This document shows positions 49,237-57,630 of a DNA stretch of 64,000 nucleotides, piece after piece. The notes beneath the pieces were generated by a model, which saw nothing but the letters and a program-made list of their open reading frames with translations, did no database searches and had not been told where the DNA came from. Origin of the DNA: Eretmocerus hayati. Its lineage: Eukaryota > Arthropoda > Insecta > Hymenoptera > Aphelinidae. Numbering within the stretch: position 1 is the first letter of the stretch; each line of letters begins with the position of its first letter. The DNA is taken from contig CM056743.1 of the NCBI GenBank assembly GCA_029851415.1, positions 92,230,501 to 92,294,500 on the forward strand. The letters are read 5' to 3'. The translations under genes and the position numbers were made by a program.

Positions 49237-51187
49237 CTATGAAGAATAACGACGATCAACTAGGACCTTCCTGAGCTGTTCAGTAATTTGATGTAGTCCT
49301 CTACCATTGTACTCAACTCTAGCCAAAATTCTCTGATTGTTGTCGAGTTTACGAGCAACTTTACCATCGATTGCCTGAACATTCTTTCCAATCTGATCGA
49401 TCTTCGATGAGAGATCCTCAATAACATCATTATGCTCATCATCTTCATCATTCAACTCTTCACAATTTTGAGTCACGCAGTCGTTTTTACGCTGAACTTG
49501 ATCCATAATTTCATCAAGATATGCACGGGTATCCATTATCCCATGTTCACAGCTGTGTGCATTTTCAGTAACTAGCTTTCCCAAATCTGTCAATCTCTGC
49601 TTCAATTGATATTGCTCACGCAATACACGTTCCTCGATTTTTACCCTATATTCATATAGCTCACCCTCGTTGAATTGTCGCATACAATCAATATCTCCCC
49701 TCAAATTTCTATTTTCAGCAACCAGCGTCTCAATTTTCAAATTGCACTGATCAAATTTCTTCTTCAGCGATGAAATTCGATTTTCTGACGTCTTTGCGTG
49801 ATCCGCGAGCAGCTTTGCTGGCTCATTACAGAGACTTTTGTTGGAAACCACATCAGGACGACACTTTCTCATATCTTCACGAATTTGAATACAATTCTGT
49901 TCATACTCTGCGAGAGTACGTTTCATTTCCAGCAGTCTTGCATCTAGAGTATTCTGCTGTGTGTTTTGACACATCTCATTTTCAACTTTTTCGAGAGCCA
50001 TTTGATGTTCTTCATATTTCAAATTCAACTCTTCGGTGACCGACTTCTGCGAAACATTGAGTGAGTCAATGATGGTGGTTATCAATTGTTTCTTCTCATC
50101 TGCTGATACTTTGTTGCTGATTCTCGAAAACACGAGTTCAAAGCAAGATGAAATCTTCTCCTCAATGTCCATGCTCGAATCCGACTCAATTGACTCATAG
50201 TGGTCTGCAAAGGCACAGAGCAACGAATGACAATTTTTTCCAGGAACTGAGTCATTTCAGAGTAAATTGCAAAATCAATCCAAAAGCATGATTCACCTTT
50301 GAATAATATTGCTTATCTGTTCCTGCTGTGAGATATGTCAATGAATTAGTTCTCCACAAGAATGATGTAGAGATTGATTGATTGATTGATTGATCCCTTT
50401 TTATTCGTCCGTAGACGAAAAAATATCCAATTGCGTATGGTTACATATGACGCGCGTCGGAAATACATATATTATAAAATCGTATATATTTGGTCAAGGA
50501 TTTATCATACATATATCACAATTCGTGACTAGTCAAATTGCACAGAATGCGTGAGAAATCCACAAAAATGTAAAGAAACTAGAATTTGAAGAGTTTTTGA
50601 AAGTCAGGAGCCCAATTAAACATCACAGAGTACTTCAGTCTAGTGACAGAAGGTCACATATACTTAACATTTCGATCTAGGAAGAAAACAAATGAAATAG
50701 CAAAGAAAAGGGCCCAGACGTATCAGAGATTGAAATATTGTTTCTTGTCCATGTCAATCCTCTGGAAGGGTTGCGATAGAATGAATTCTTCCAAGGCCTG
50801 CTTGAAGAATGAAATTTTCTGTATCTGCCGAATACCCGAAGTGAGGAATATCCAAAAATTAGCACACTGAACTTGGAAAGATCTTCTTTCATACTCCAGT
50901 CTCACTTTAGGCACTTTAAGTTCCTTTAAGAGAGTGAGAGAGAGAGAGATTTACATACCTTTCACAGCATAAGACACTTGTTTTTCTTCTCCAACTTGAC
51001 TTCCCCCAGCTCCTCTCCCTCCCCCTCCAGCTGGTATTTTCTCTTGCGACATCCTTTCCTCACTATGAGATGAATCTCCAACTTTAGGATATCTAAGAGG
51101 ATCAATAGATGGAGTACTTGTTTGAGTTCTTCCATCTACTCTCTCTTGGTCACCAACTAGTGAAGGTTTATTCTGAACTGGGTCCAT
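49237..51187 (-). CDS. Coiled-coil protein, two exons
   Basis: Exon 1 (51187 to 50959) starts at ATG and encodes about 76 residues with a glycine-rich segment (AGGGGRGAGGSQ). Exon 2 (50204 to 49237) encodes about 322 residues, mostly long amphipathic helices with heptad spacing, and cysteines in the middle. The donor AAAG|GTATGT at 50958 and acceptor CCTTTGCAG|ACC at 50205 join in phase 1. The second non-LTR copy lies inside the intron. The TTG at 50223 sometimes taken as a start belongs to the acceptor region. The ATG lies 8 nt from the end of the upstream DUF8207-like extension. Function unknown; length and coiled coils would suit a fibre or scaffold, which is inference. Confidence 0.65.
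50205..50958 (-). other. Candidate intron containing a retrotransposon copy
   Basis: This 754-nt interval is bounded by AAAG|GTATGT and TTTGCAG|ACC. Without the inserted element and one target-duplication copy it would be about 178 nt. The reading phase on both sides agrees (1 nt plus 2 nt). Confidence 0.6.
50376..50944 (-). mobile_element. Severely 5'-truncated copy of the same non-LTR family
   Basis: On the minus strand the end of ORF2 (50914 to 50723) matches the last 63 residues of the copy at 36-39 kb, including RRSFQVQCA, RQIQKIS and KKQYFNL at the end. A related 3' UTR and an AATC-repeat tail follow. The tail is at 50,376 and the 5' break near 50,940. Flanks share AGAGATT (50369-50375 and 50945-50951), a 7-bp target duplication in a GA-rich site. 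Confidence 0.85.
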
Positions 51188-51195
51188 TTTAAGTC

Positions 51196-52677
51196 TCAGA
51201 TGTGAGTTCTGCAACTTCTGAACACAGAATGATGATCGCCCATGACTGCCACTCCTTTTTTCACTATGTACCCATCCTTTTGTAGCTCCTCGAGAATGCT
51301 ATGGATTTCATTCTGATGACTGGTGTTCCCCTAATCAAATTCACGTGAAAGTGAATCCAAACGATTGACAAGCTCATTGGGGTCATTCCAGTAGACAATA
51401 TCGAGGTCAGAATTGTTTCCATGGAAAGTCATAGCGTCTTTGTCCTTGACCCGTTTGATTACGTCATATAGCCCACCTCCTTTCATTCGCATCGCTTCAT
51501 CATCCGAATTTCCCTCAGACGATGTGTTTGAGAGGAGTGGGGAAGGCTTACTCCCGCACAACACCTTAATGACGTGATTGTATTTCCACCCTTTGGAGCT
51601 GATCATTTTCCCCCCGGGCACATTACCAATTCTATGTGGTATGCTAATTAGCAAGAGCCTCTTGTACTCGCTCATGTCAGCATTCGTGAAATCGCGTGGT
51701 TTATTCATGAAAATTAGTTCAAAGAGTCCACGTGTACCTTGGAAAACATGCTGTCCATCGACAACGATCTTATCTGTCGCTTTATCGAATAAAATTTTCG
51801 ATTTTCCGATACAAAGTTCATTTCTTGAATTGAAGTGTAAACCGTAAACGGAGTCTATTTCCTTTGATTTCGTGAAAAAATATGTCATGTACTGGGTGGT
51901 TAGCCCACCCAAATTTTGCCCTGTGAAATCAACGTAATTTTCCCATTGTTCCGGGTGTCTCATTGCACTTCTCACCGTCTCGTCCAAATTTATTCGAGGC
52001 GGTTCATCCACTGCCATTGCAGAGGTAGATGCATTCTGTCCTCGAGATGACGACGACGACGACGTTTGCAAGAGACTCTTGTTTTTTTTATTCTTTTTGG
52101 GCTTCTGGAGTATAAAGGGTGAATCTAAGAGCCTCTTTCTTCTATTCTTGATTAGCGGTACACCCAATTGCTCCGCTCCGTAGCTAGATTTCCGAGGAAT
52201 TTCCTGAATTTTCAATGAATCTGGTGGTATTTCGTACTCGTCGATCTTTTCAGCATCCTCATATTTCTCATCCTCATCGTCGTCGTCGTCGTCGTCGTTG
52301 CCGTCGTCGTCGTCGTCGACGTCCTCGTCCTCGTCCTCGTCGTCGTCGTCATCGTCTTTGTAGTACTCATTATCACTCTGAATACCACTACTATTCAAAG
52401 ATTTCTCTCTCTTAATCTTCTTCCCACCCCCCACCACTACATGCTTGTTCAAGGAAATCAATTTTTCCAAAGGCTCAACAATTGGCTGCAAATTCTCCAG
52501 ATTCATGGACTGATCGCTGACCCTACCCTGTCTGTAAGCCTGGTGTTTCTCCCGTATAGCCTGTGATGTGCGTTGAATCTGTAATTTCAGCTCCTCTTGT
52601 CGATTTTTTCCCTTTCTTTTCTTTCGATCACCCCCCTCCCCTTTTTTTCTTCTCTTGTTTGCTGTGGGTCTTACCAT
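51196..52677 (-). CDS. Nuclear acidic protein, DUF8207-like, with in-frame TAG
   Basis: ATG at 52677. Residues 1-30 are very basic (NKRRKKGEGGDRKKRKGK); residues about 108-150 are an Asp/Glu run encoded by GAC/GAT repeats; a basic NKKNK segment follows; the C-terminal domain (about residues 235-360, with VYGLHF, GLFELIFMNKP and YKRLLL) resembles, from memory, the DUF8207 domain of insect Maverick proteins. The frame meets TAG at 51333-51331 after 448 codons, but the same frame continues 44 codons with NEIHSILEELQKDGYI, a segment I recall as the normal C-terminus of the family, to TGA at 51196. The TAG is thus probably a recent nonsense change. Role unknown. Confidence 0.7.
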
Positions 52678-52685
52678 GTTGACGA

Positions 52686-52740
52686 TCCAAACACGACTGA
52701 CACGTTCAAAACACAGCTGACGCGTTCAAAACACGACAAA
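52686..52740 (-). repeat. Three imperfect 19-bp units upstream of the DUF8207-like gene
   Basis: CGTGTTTTGAACGCGTCAG, then a close second copy ending GTCAG, then a shortened third copy lie just upstream of ATG 52677 on the minus strand and overlap the 3' end of the ATPase gene. They may be promoter elements; there is no TATA box at the usual distance. Confidence 0.45.
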
Positions 52741-53388
52741 GTCGTTGAACCCACGTCTATATCTGCCATTATTCATAGGATCATCTTTGCTAATGGTTAG
52801 AAAATTGAATTTCCCCCCACTCCAGCATGTTGAACATAGCTTCTTAAACTCGGGAAATGACATATCAGAGCCTACATGATTGCTATATATATGCTTCAAA
52901 TTTCCATCGTCCTGATTGAATAGACAAATCAAGTTGGCATTATCTCTTATCATATGTTTCGGAATGGCTGCGTACGACTGTGAGAGATAGAACGTGTCGA
53001 TGGCGAAATGGCGGCCCATACAATAATATTCCTCTATGGTTCTCTGTTTTTCCAGGCTAACATCATCGAAAATGAATATGCTATTCTTCAGAGCCTCGTG
53101 CGGCCTTACGATATCAGCATTTTCTCCATAAGTGAAGTATTTCATGCCAATGTCTGAGAGTGGTTTCATCACTCCAGCGAGAAACTTGTACTTTGGCTGA
53201 TGCAGAGACTTTGAATAGACATACAAATGATCGAAAACGAGACCATTTGGGCTGATTATAAGTGAAATCAAACACGTAGTCTTACCACAGTTAGACGGAC
53301 CAATAATTAAACATCTAATTGTATTGGGTAGGAGCTTCCCATGACGCTTTTCTCCTTTCTCCAAAGCCTCATGATCCACATTGACCAT
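52726..53388 (-). CDS. Genome-packaging ATPase (A32/FtsK-HerA type)
   Basis: The 220-codon intact frame has Walker A GPSNCGKT at residues 30-37 and Walker B IFIFDDV at 104-110, then YLSQSYAAIPKH, which fits the sensor region of packaging ATPases of Mavericks, adintoviruses and poxviruses (A32). It would drive DNA into preformed capsids. Length and motifs are normal and no lesion is seen. It is divergent to the PLA2 gene, sharing a 140-bp promoter region. The first ATG is at 53388, about 62 nt after the predicted initiator. Confidence 0.9.
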   Translation of the reverse strand: MVNVDHEALEKGEKRHGKLLPNTIRCLIIGPSNCGKTTCLISLIISPNGLVFDHLYVYSKSLHQPKYKFLAGVMKPLSDIGMKYFTYGENADIVRPHEALKNSIFIFDDVSLEKQRTIEEYYCMGRHFAIDTFYLSQSYAAIPKHMIRDNANLICLFNQDDGNLKHIYSNHVGSDMSFPEFKKLCSTCWSGGKFNFLTISKDDPMNNGRYRRGFNDFVVF

Positions 53389-53447
53389 GGAGATGGACTC
53401 GGGCTGTCTTATAAATTTTCATGTTTGCACACTGCGTTTCACTCTCT

Positions 53448-53510
53448 ACTGATTGAAATTAACCTCGAAACGAGTATAAATACCAAATCTCTCGAGCGAT
53501 GACTTTCAGT
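53448..53510. promoter_or_regulatory. Bidirectional TATA promoter (ATPase and PLA2 genes)
   Basis: One TATAAATA (53475-53482) reads TATTTATA on the other strand. On the plus strand TCAGT lies at 53506-53510 with its A 33 nt from the TATA start; on the minus strand TCAGT lies at 53452-53448 with its A 32 nt away. The PLA2 gene starts to the right and the ATPase gene to the left. Symmetry and spacing suggest a single TATA element serving both. Confidence 0.65.
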
Positions 53511-53527
53511 CACTCTCTATGCTTGCC

Positions 53528-54195
53528 ATGGAGAGCTCGTATGTTCAATGTGTACGTGAAGAGGTGGGGGGCTAGTAAACTCCACAATAAATAACCGACC
53601 ATTCGAACTAGACTTGCCGGGATACAAATTCTGCGGTCCTGGCACAAATTTGCGCAAGAGGTTAGCCCGTGGTGACCGTGGGGTCAACGACCTCGACGAA
53701 GCTTGCAAACGACACGATATAAAATATTCACAATTCCGTGATCTTGAGCATCGTCACGCTGCTGATTTAGAACTTCAGACCGCGGCTGAAAAGCGGATAA
53801 AAAAAGGTGGGTTTTTTGAGCGATTAGCTGCTCGCGGAGTTGCCGTGGCCATGCGAGCAAAACGCAGATTTGGTATGGGTCTCAAGAGACAAAGAAGGAG
53901 AAGGAGGCAGAGGAGGGGTAGAAGGGTGAATCCACGTACTTTGGCGTTAGCAAAACGAGGAGGATTTCTTCCTGCAATTTTACCAACTCTGGCTGCGCTT
54001 GGCGCGATTGCCTCGTTCGCCGGTGGAGCGTCAAATGTTGCAAAATCAATTAGTGCGATTCGTACAAATCGTAAGCAATTGGCCGAGCTGAAGAGACACA
54101 ATCTGGCGTTGGAAGCAAAAGGTAAGGGTCTCTATCTATCCCCATCTTCTTGCTCACGACGTGGTGGTGGTGGGCTGAAGAAAAAAAAAACTTGA
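53528..54195 (+). CDS. PLA2-domain virion protein (frameshift near the start)
   Basis: ATG 53528 opens a short frame that stops in a G6 run region (53563-53572); the main frame, open from 53560, lacks an ATG, so one base change in that run probably separates them. The main frame has the calcium-loop motif YKFCGPGT and the His-Asp motif DEACKRHDIKY of parvovirus VP1-type phospholipase A2. Then come a basic run (RQRRRRRQRRGRR), a hydrophobic glycine/alanine segment (GGFLPAILPTLAALGAIASF) and a helical KQLAELKRHN tail. Such PLA2 domains open the endosomal membrane in parvoviruses. The frame ends after an A10 run at 54181-54190, and a protease frame follows. Confidence 0.75.
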
Positions 54196-54565
54196 AAAAA
54201 AGAAGAGGGGGTGCAAAAAGAAAATAAGAGGTACAACTGGTCGGCAACTCGCACTAGCAGCACGGGACATCCCAAATTTTCGTGGAGTGTTTGCACTTGA
54301 ATATCTCCCCCCACCCCCTGCCTGGGACACTGAAGCTGCAATAGTGAATCTCAAAAACGCACATTGGGTCGCATACTGGAAGAAGGGACGTCAAATTGAG
54401 TATTATGATAGTTTTGGTAATCTGAAACCACCTCGAGAACTGGTAGAGTATTGGAAAAAAAGTCGGCCAGATTGTGAGATTACTTACAATTGATTGCAGC
54501 GCCAGACATTCCGCCAGAGCATTTGTGGTTCATTGTGTGTCAAATTTCTGAGAGATCGTATATAA
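54191..54565 (+). pseudogene. Adenain-like cysteine protease, no ATG and in-frame TGA
   Basis: The frame shows IPNFRGVF, IVNL, AHWVAYW (catalytic His), YYDSFG (Asp) and PPREL; after TGA at 54491-54493 the same frame resumes with ICGSLCVKFL, which carries the expected catalytic Cys, ending at TAA 54563. These are marks of the adenovirus-type (C48/Ulp1-like) maturation protease of Mavericks. No ATG exists in the frame; it opens exactly at the A10 run ending the PLA2 frame, so a one-base slip would join them. The TGA removes the catalytic Cys, so the copy is inactive unless read through. The final TAA lies within the TATA box of the next gene. Confidence 0.75.
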
Positions 54566-54596
54566 ATACGGGGTGCAGTGGTCAAACGTAGTCAGT
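54561..54596 (+). promoter_or_regulatory. TATA and initiator of the penton-like gene
   Basis: TATAAATA at 54561-54568; TCAGT at 54592-54596 with its A (54594) 33 nt from the TATA start. The ATG is at 54598, so a start at the initiator A would leave a 5' leader of only 4 nt. Confidence 0.7.
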
Positions 54597-54597
54597 C

Positions 54598-55536
54598 ATG
54601 AGTGAGGTCTTTGTGGTGTCGAGTACCTCCACATACATCGATCAAAACATCAAACTCAAGGAGCACCTGTCTCCCAATAAGATCTATGAATTGGGTTTGG
54701 TTGATCTAACGACATACCACGCAATTCCAAACATCGATTGGAGGAACAACCACTTCTACTGGGGAGATCAAAAATTGGAGATACCCACTGGGACCTATGA
54801 GATTGCTGACATTGAAGAGTTTTTGCAGGAGCATATACCACCGAGGGTGCCACTAAAGACCTACGCAGAAGAAGAAGTGCTAGATGTTGATATCCCGCGA
54901 GGCTTGACTGAAAGATCAATTTTCATTCGTGTCAACAAGAACTCTCTACATTGTGAGATCTTTTCCCATAACGACATTGATTTCACCCCTGAAAATAGCC
55001 TGGCACGTCTTTTGGCGTTTGAAAAATGCATATTACCAGCTTACAAGTGGCACACATCTAATCACATTGTGAAAATCAGTCGAGTGAATGTTGTGAGAGT
55101 TGAGTGCAATCTGATTCGTGGGACATACTTCAATGGATCCCCGTGCTACACAATCTATGAATTTTCACCCCATCAGGTAAAGGCGGGTGAGCAGTATACA
55201 AAAGAACCTAAAAACATTTTGTATTCGCAAACGAGAACGAATGATATCAAAAATATCTGCATAAGACTTTTGGATCAGAACGGTGACCTTATTAACAATC
55301 GCGGGGAAGAAATTACTATGAGATTTCATTTGAGGGAGAGAAAAAGGAGGGATGTACTATATAATACAGCTGAAAAGTCACTCACGTCTCAGTTGTCTGA
55401 GGTGAGTCGAGTGAGACACACGTTCAAGGGGTCCAAAAGACCCCCACTCACTCGTAAAAGTATCATCTTTTTACAATCTCTGGGCTATAAAGTGCAGAAA
55501 AATGGCTACCCGTTCCGACATCCTGGACATAACTAA
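54598..55536 (+). CDS. Penton-like minor capsid protein
   Basis: The 312-codon intact frame is rich in beta-type segments, with NSLARLLAF, CNLIRGTYFNGSP, TIYEFSPH and a LLDQNGDLINNRGEEITMR C-terminal part. This pattern, located just before the double-jelly-roll protein, matches the penton-type minor capsid protein of insect Maverick/adintovirus elements (recall, no search). It would form capsid vertices. The C-terminal 35 nt overlap the next gene in another frame. No lesion is seen. Confidence 0.65.
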   Translation: MSEVFVVSSTSTYIDQNIKLKEHLSPNKIYELGLVDLTTYHAIPNIDWRNNHFYWGDQKLEIPTGTYEIADIEEFLQEHIPPRVPLKTYAEEEVLDVDIPRGLTERSIFIRVNKNSLHCEIFSHNDIDFTPENSLARLLAFEKCILPAYKWHTSNHIVKISRVNVVRVECNLIRGTYFNGSPCYTIYEFSPHQVKAGEQYTKEPKNILYSQTRTNDIKNICIRLLDQNGDLINNRGEEITMRFHLRERKRRDVLYNTAEKSLTSQLSEVSRVRHTFKGSKRPPLTRKSIIFLQSLGYKVQKNGYPFRHPGHN

Positions 55537-56719
55537 GCCACCTGTGAAGGATGAGCGTATAACAAAACGCCTGGTTCGTAAATATCAACCCTTTAATTTC
55601 CAAAATCTGTCGAGGATTGATGAAATTAGAATCACCGTATCGAGCAATGACGTCTATTTGTTACCAAGTGAAGCTTATTTATACATAGCTGGTAATATAG
55701 TGTTTGACACCGAGGCAGATATCATTCTTGTCAATAATTTCCCGTGTTTCATGTTTGAAAGTGCTCGCATTGAAATTAACAATGTTATCATTGATGAGAC
55801 TAAAAATGTTGGGGTTGTCACGCTTATGAAAAATATCGCATCGTTTTCTGCTGATGAGGAAAAGAGCCTGTCGGGGGGAGCATACCATTCTGGAGACTAC
55901 ACAATCAGCACAGGTTATGGCTTCAACTTTGCACTGCCTTTGAACAAAATGTTTGGTTTTTGTGAGGATTACAAACGTGTGATTGCTCATGCAAAATTCG
56001 ATATCGTCTTGCTGAGATCGAAAAACGATAATGATTGTGTGATAACGACCAAAGATGAGTGCAACCCAGTGATAAACTTGTCAGCGGTAACGCTCCACAT
56101 ACCCCATGTCTATCCAGCAGATTTAATAAAATTACGTCTTTTGAAAATCTTGGAACGTGGAACACCTATATATCTATCATTCAGATCATGGGATTCAGTT
56201 GAATATCCATCATTACCGGAAAATACTTCACAGTTGATATGGCCGATAAAAAGCACTAGTCAGATGGAGAAGCCACGCTACATCATAATCGCTTTCCAAA
56301 CTGGCAGACGTAACAATCACAAAAAGAGTGCAGTGAAATTTGATCACTGCAAGCTGACAAACGTTCAACTTTTTCTCAATTCCGAGGCCTATCCCTATGA
56401 GCACATGCATTTGGATTTTGAAAATTCGAGGAATACTTCAATTCTCTACCAGATGCTCAAATCTTTTAGACAGAGCTATTACGACACGGAAAATGCAAGT
56501 CTGTCTCTGAGTATGGCGAATTTTATCGATAAATATCCAATAATAGCCTTGGACATTTCAGAACAAGATGAATCGGTGAAATCGTCGGTCGTTGACATTC
56601 GTTTGGAACTAGAATTTAAGGAAAATATCCCAAAAAATACGACAGCGTATTGCATCATCATTCACGATAAGATTGTTAAATATAATCCACTGACGAGTAT
56701 GGTTCAAAAGATAATTTGA
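55502..56719 (+). CDS. Major capsid protein (double jelly roll)
   Basis: The 405-codon intact frame starts at ATG 55502, overlapping the penton-like gene by 35 nt. Features recalled from the insect double-jelly-roll family are LPSEAYLYI near residue 53, LFLNSEAYPYEHM, SFRQSYY, DESVKSSVVDIR and the C-terminal NTTAYCIIIHDKIV and YNPLT. Trimers of such proteins form the icosahedral shell (hexon-like). Gene order with the ATPase, protease and penton is typical. No TATA box lies directly upstream, so it may be read from the penton-like transcript. Confidence 0.8.
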   Translation: MATRSDILDITKPPVKDERITKRLVRKYQPFNFQNLSRIDEIRITVSSNDVYLLPSEAYLYIAGNIVFDTEADIILVNNFPCFMFESARIEINNVIIDETKNVGVVTLMKNIASFSADEEKSLSGGAYHSGDYTISTGYGFNFALPLNKMFGFCEDYKRVIAHAKFDIVLLRSKNDNDCVITTKDECNPVINLSAVTLHIPHVYPADLIKLRLLKILERGTPIYLSFRSWDSVEYPSLPENTSQLIWPIKSTSQMEKPRYIIIAFQTGRRNNHKKSAVKFDHCKLTNVQLFLNSEAYPYEHMHLDFENSRNTSILYQMLKSFRQSYYDTENASLSLSMANFIDKYPIIALDISEQDESVKSSVVDIRLELEFKENIPKNTTAYCIIIHDKIVKYNPLTSMVQKII

Positions 56720-56769
56720 GAGCTTTTCTACAGCATTCGGCAACAACAACAACAACAACAGGAGACGAC

Positions 56770-57435
56770 ATGGGGTCTGAAGTGGGGGGAAAAAAGAAAA
56801 AAAAATCCCACCCCACGTCTTACGACGTTTGTGGGCGATTCGACATGAGTGATCTTGAAAAGTCTTACCCTATGCGTGCAAATTACATCTTTATCGATAT
56901 GCAAGGCTATACGATTGGATATGCTAAACAGGTGTTCATTCCCAAGGAAATTGCTCTGATCAATCAAGAGCTGAAAGAATGTATCACGACCTATGAGCCG
57001 CTGCACTATACAATTGAACCACCCTATGACATAAAAAATCTAGAAACTCGCGAGCTCAAGAATATGATCCATCATTTCAACTATGGGCATTATATACCAT
57101 GGGGTGCGGGTTCCACGCCTTGGGATCAAGAAGTTGCTGGAATAGCACGAGAGTTGGAAACAGCACGCTCGGTCTTTAGAATGAATATCGTCTATGTGAA
57201 TCGTGATGAGAAAAAGTACTGGCTACGTCAACTTCTACCCGAATATTTCAAGCACAACACGTCATTTTGGGTGAAAAATATATACGAAGAGTGTGGTGGT
57301 GAGAGAGATGGTTACTTTGACAGGGACTATAACTACACCCCCTGCAAATTCCACGATGATTCATTATTTAGATGTGCACTACGTAACGCACAACATATGT
57401 ATCACTTGAAGAATAAAAAACACACAGACGAATAA
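56770..57435 (+). CDS. Unnamed late protein downstream of the capsid gene
   Basis: The first ATG is at 56770 (222 codons); the open frame begins earlier at a TTG beside a CAA repeat. The N-terminus is lysine-rich (GGKKKKKSHP); the core has YIFIDMQGYTIGYAKQ, HYIPWGAGSTPWDQE, IVYVNRDEKKYWLRQ and a cysteine-containing end (FRCALRNAQHM). I recall similar proteins in insect Mavericks with a D-x-QG start and a YVKG/K motif, whose layout suggests an RNase H-like nuclease fold; that is inference. It is intact, 51 nt after the capsid gene stop, and probably co-transcribed. Confidence 0.6.
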   Translation: MGSEVGGKKKKKSHPTSYDVCGRFDMSDLEKSYPMRANYIFIDMQGYTIGYAKQVFIPKEIALINQELKECITTYEPLHYTIEPPYDIKNLETRELKNMIHHFNYGHYIPWGAGSTPWDQEVAGIARELETARSVFRMNIVYVNRDEKKYWLRQLLPEYFKHNTSFWVKNIYEECGGERDGYFDRDYNYTPCKFHDDSLFRCALRNAQHMYHLKNKKHTDE

Positions 57436-57568
57436 TTTTCGTCTCTCTCTCTCTCTCTATGTATCTATGTGCACATAAATAAAAATAAAAAAAAAATCCA
57501 TGGAAAAATGGTGTTGTTATTTCATCTTAACTCCCTCCCCACTCCTTTTTTCAAAATATCTCACGAGG
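57436..57568. terminator. Polyadenylation region after the capsid block
   Basis: A CT-repeat (57443-57458) is followed by overlapping AATAAA-type signals (ATAAATAAAAATAAA, 57475-57490) about 45-50 nt after the stop codon at 57435. It fits the 3' end of the capsid transcripts. Confidence 0.5.
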
Positions 57569-57604
57569 TATAAATTGATGAATTTGGAAGCTCTGAAAGT
57601 CAGT
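57569..57604 (+). promoter_or_regulatory. TATA and initiator of the integrase gene
   Basis: TATAAAT at 57569-57575; TCAGT at 57600-57604 with its A 33 nt from the TATA start. The ATG at 57631 follows 29 nt later. Confidence 0.7.
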
Positions 57605-57630
57605 TGAAATTATCACGTCCAACACACACA

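Noticed and set aside
52215..52415. Plus-strand arginine-rich frame
   Set aside because: Antisense of the GAC/GAT acidic repeat in the DUF8207-like gene.
55502..55536. Frameshift fusion of penton-like and capsid genes
   Set aside because: Both have proper starts or ends and complete expected motifs; a 35-nt overlap of separate genes is enough.
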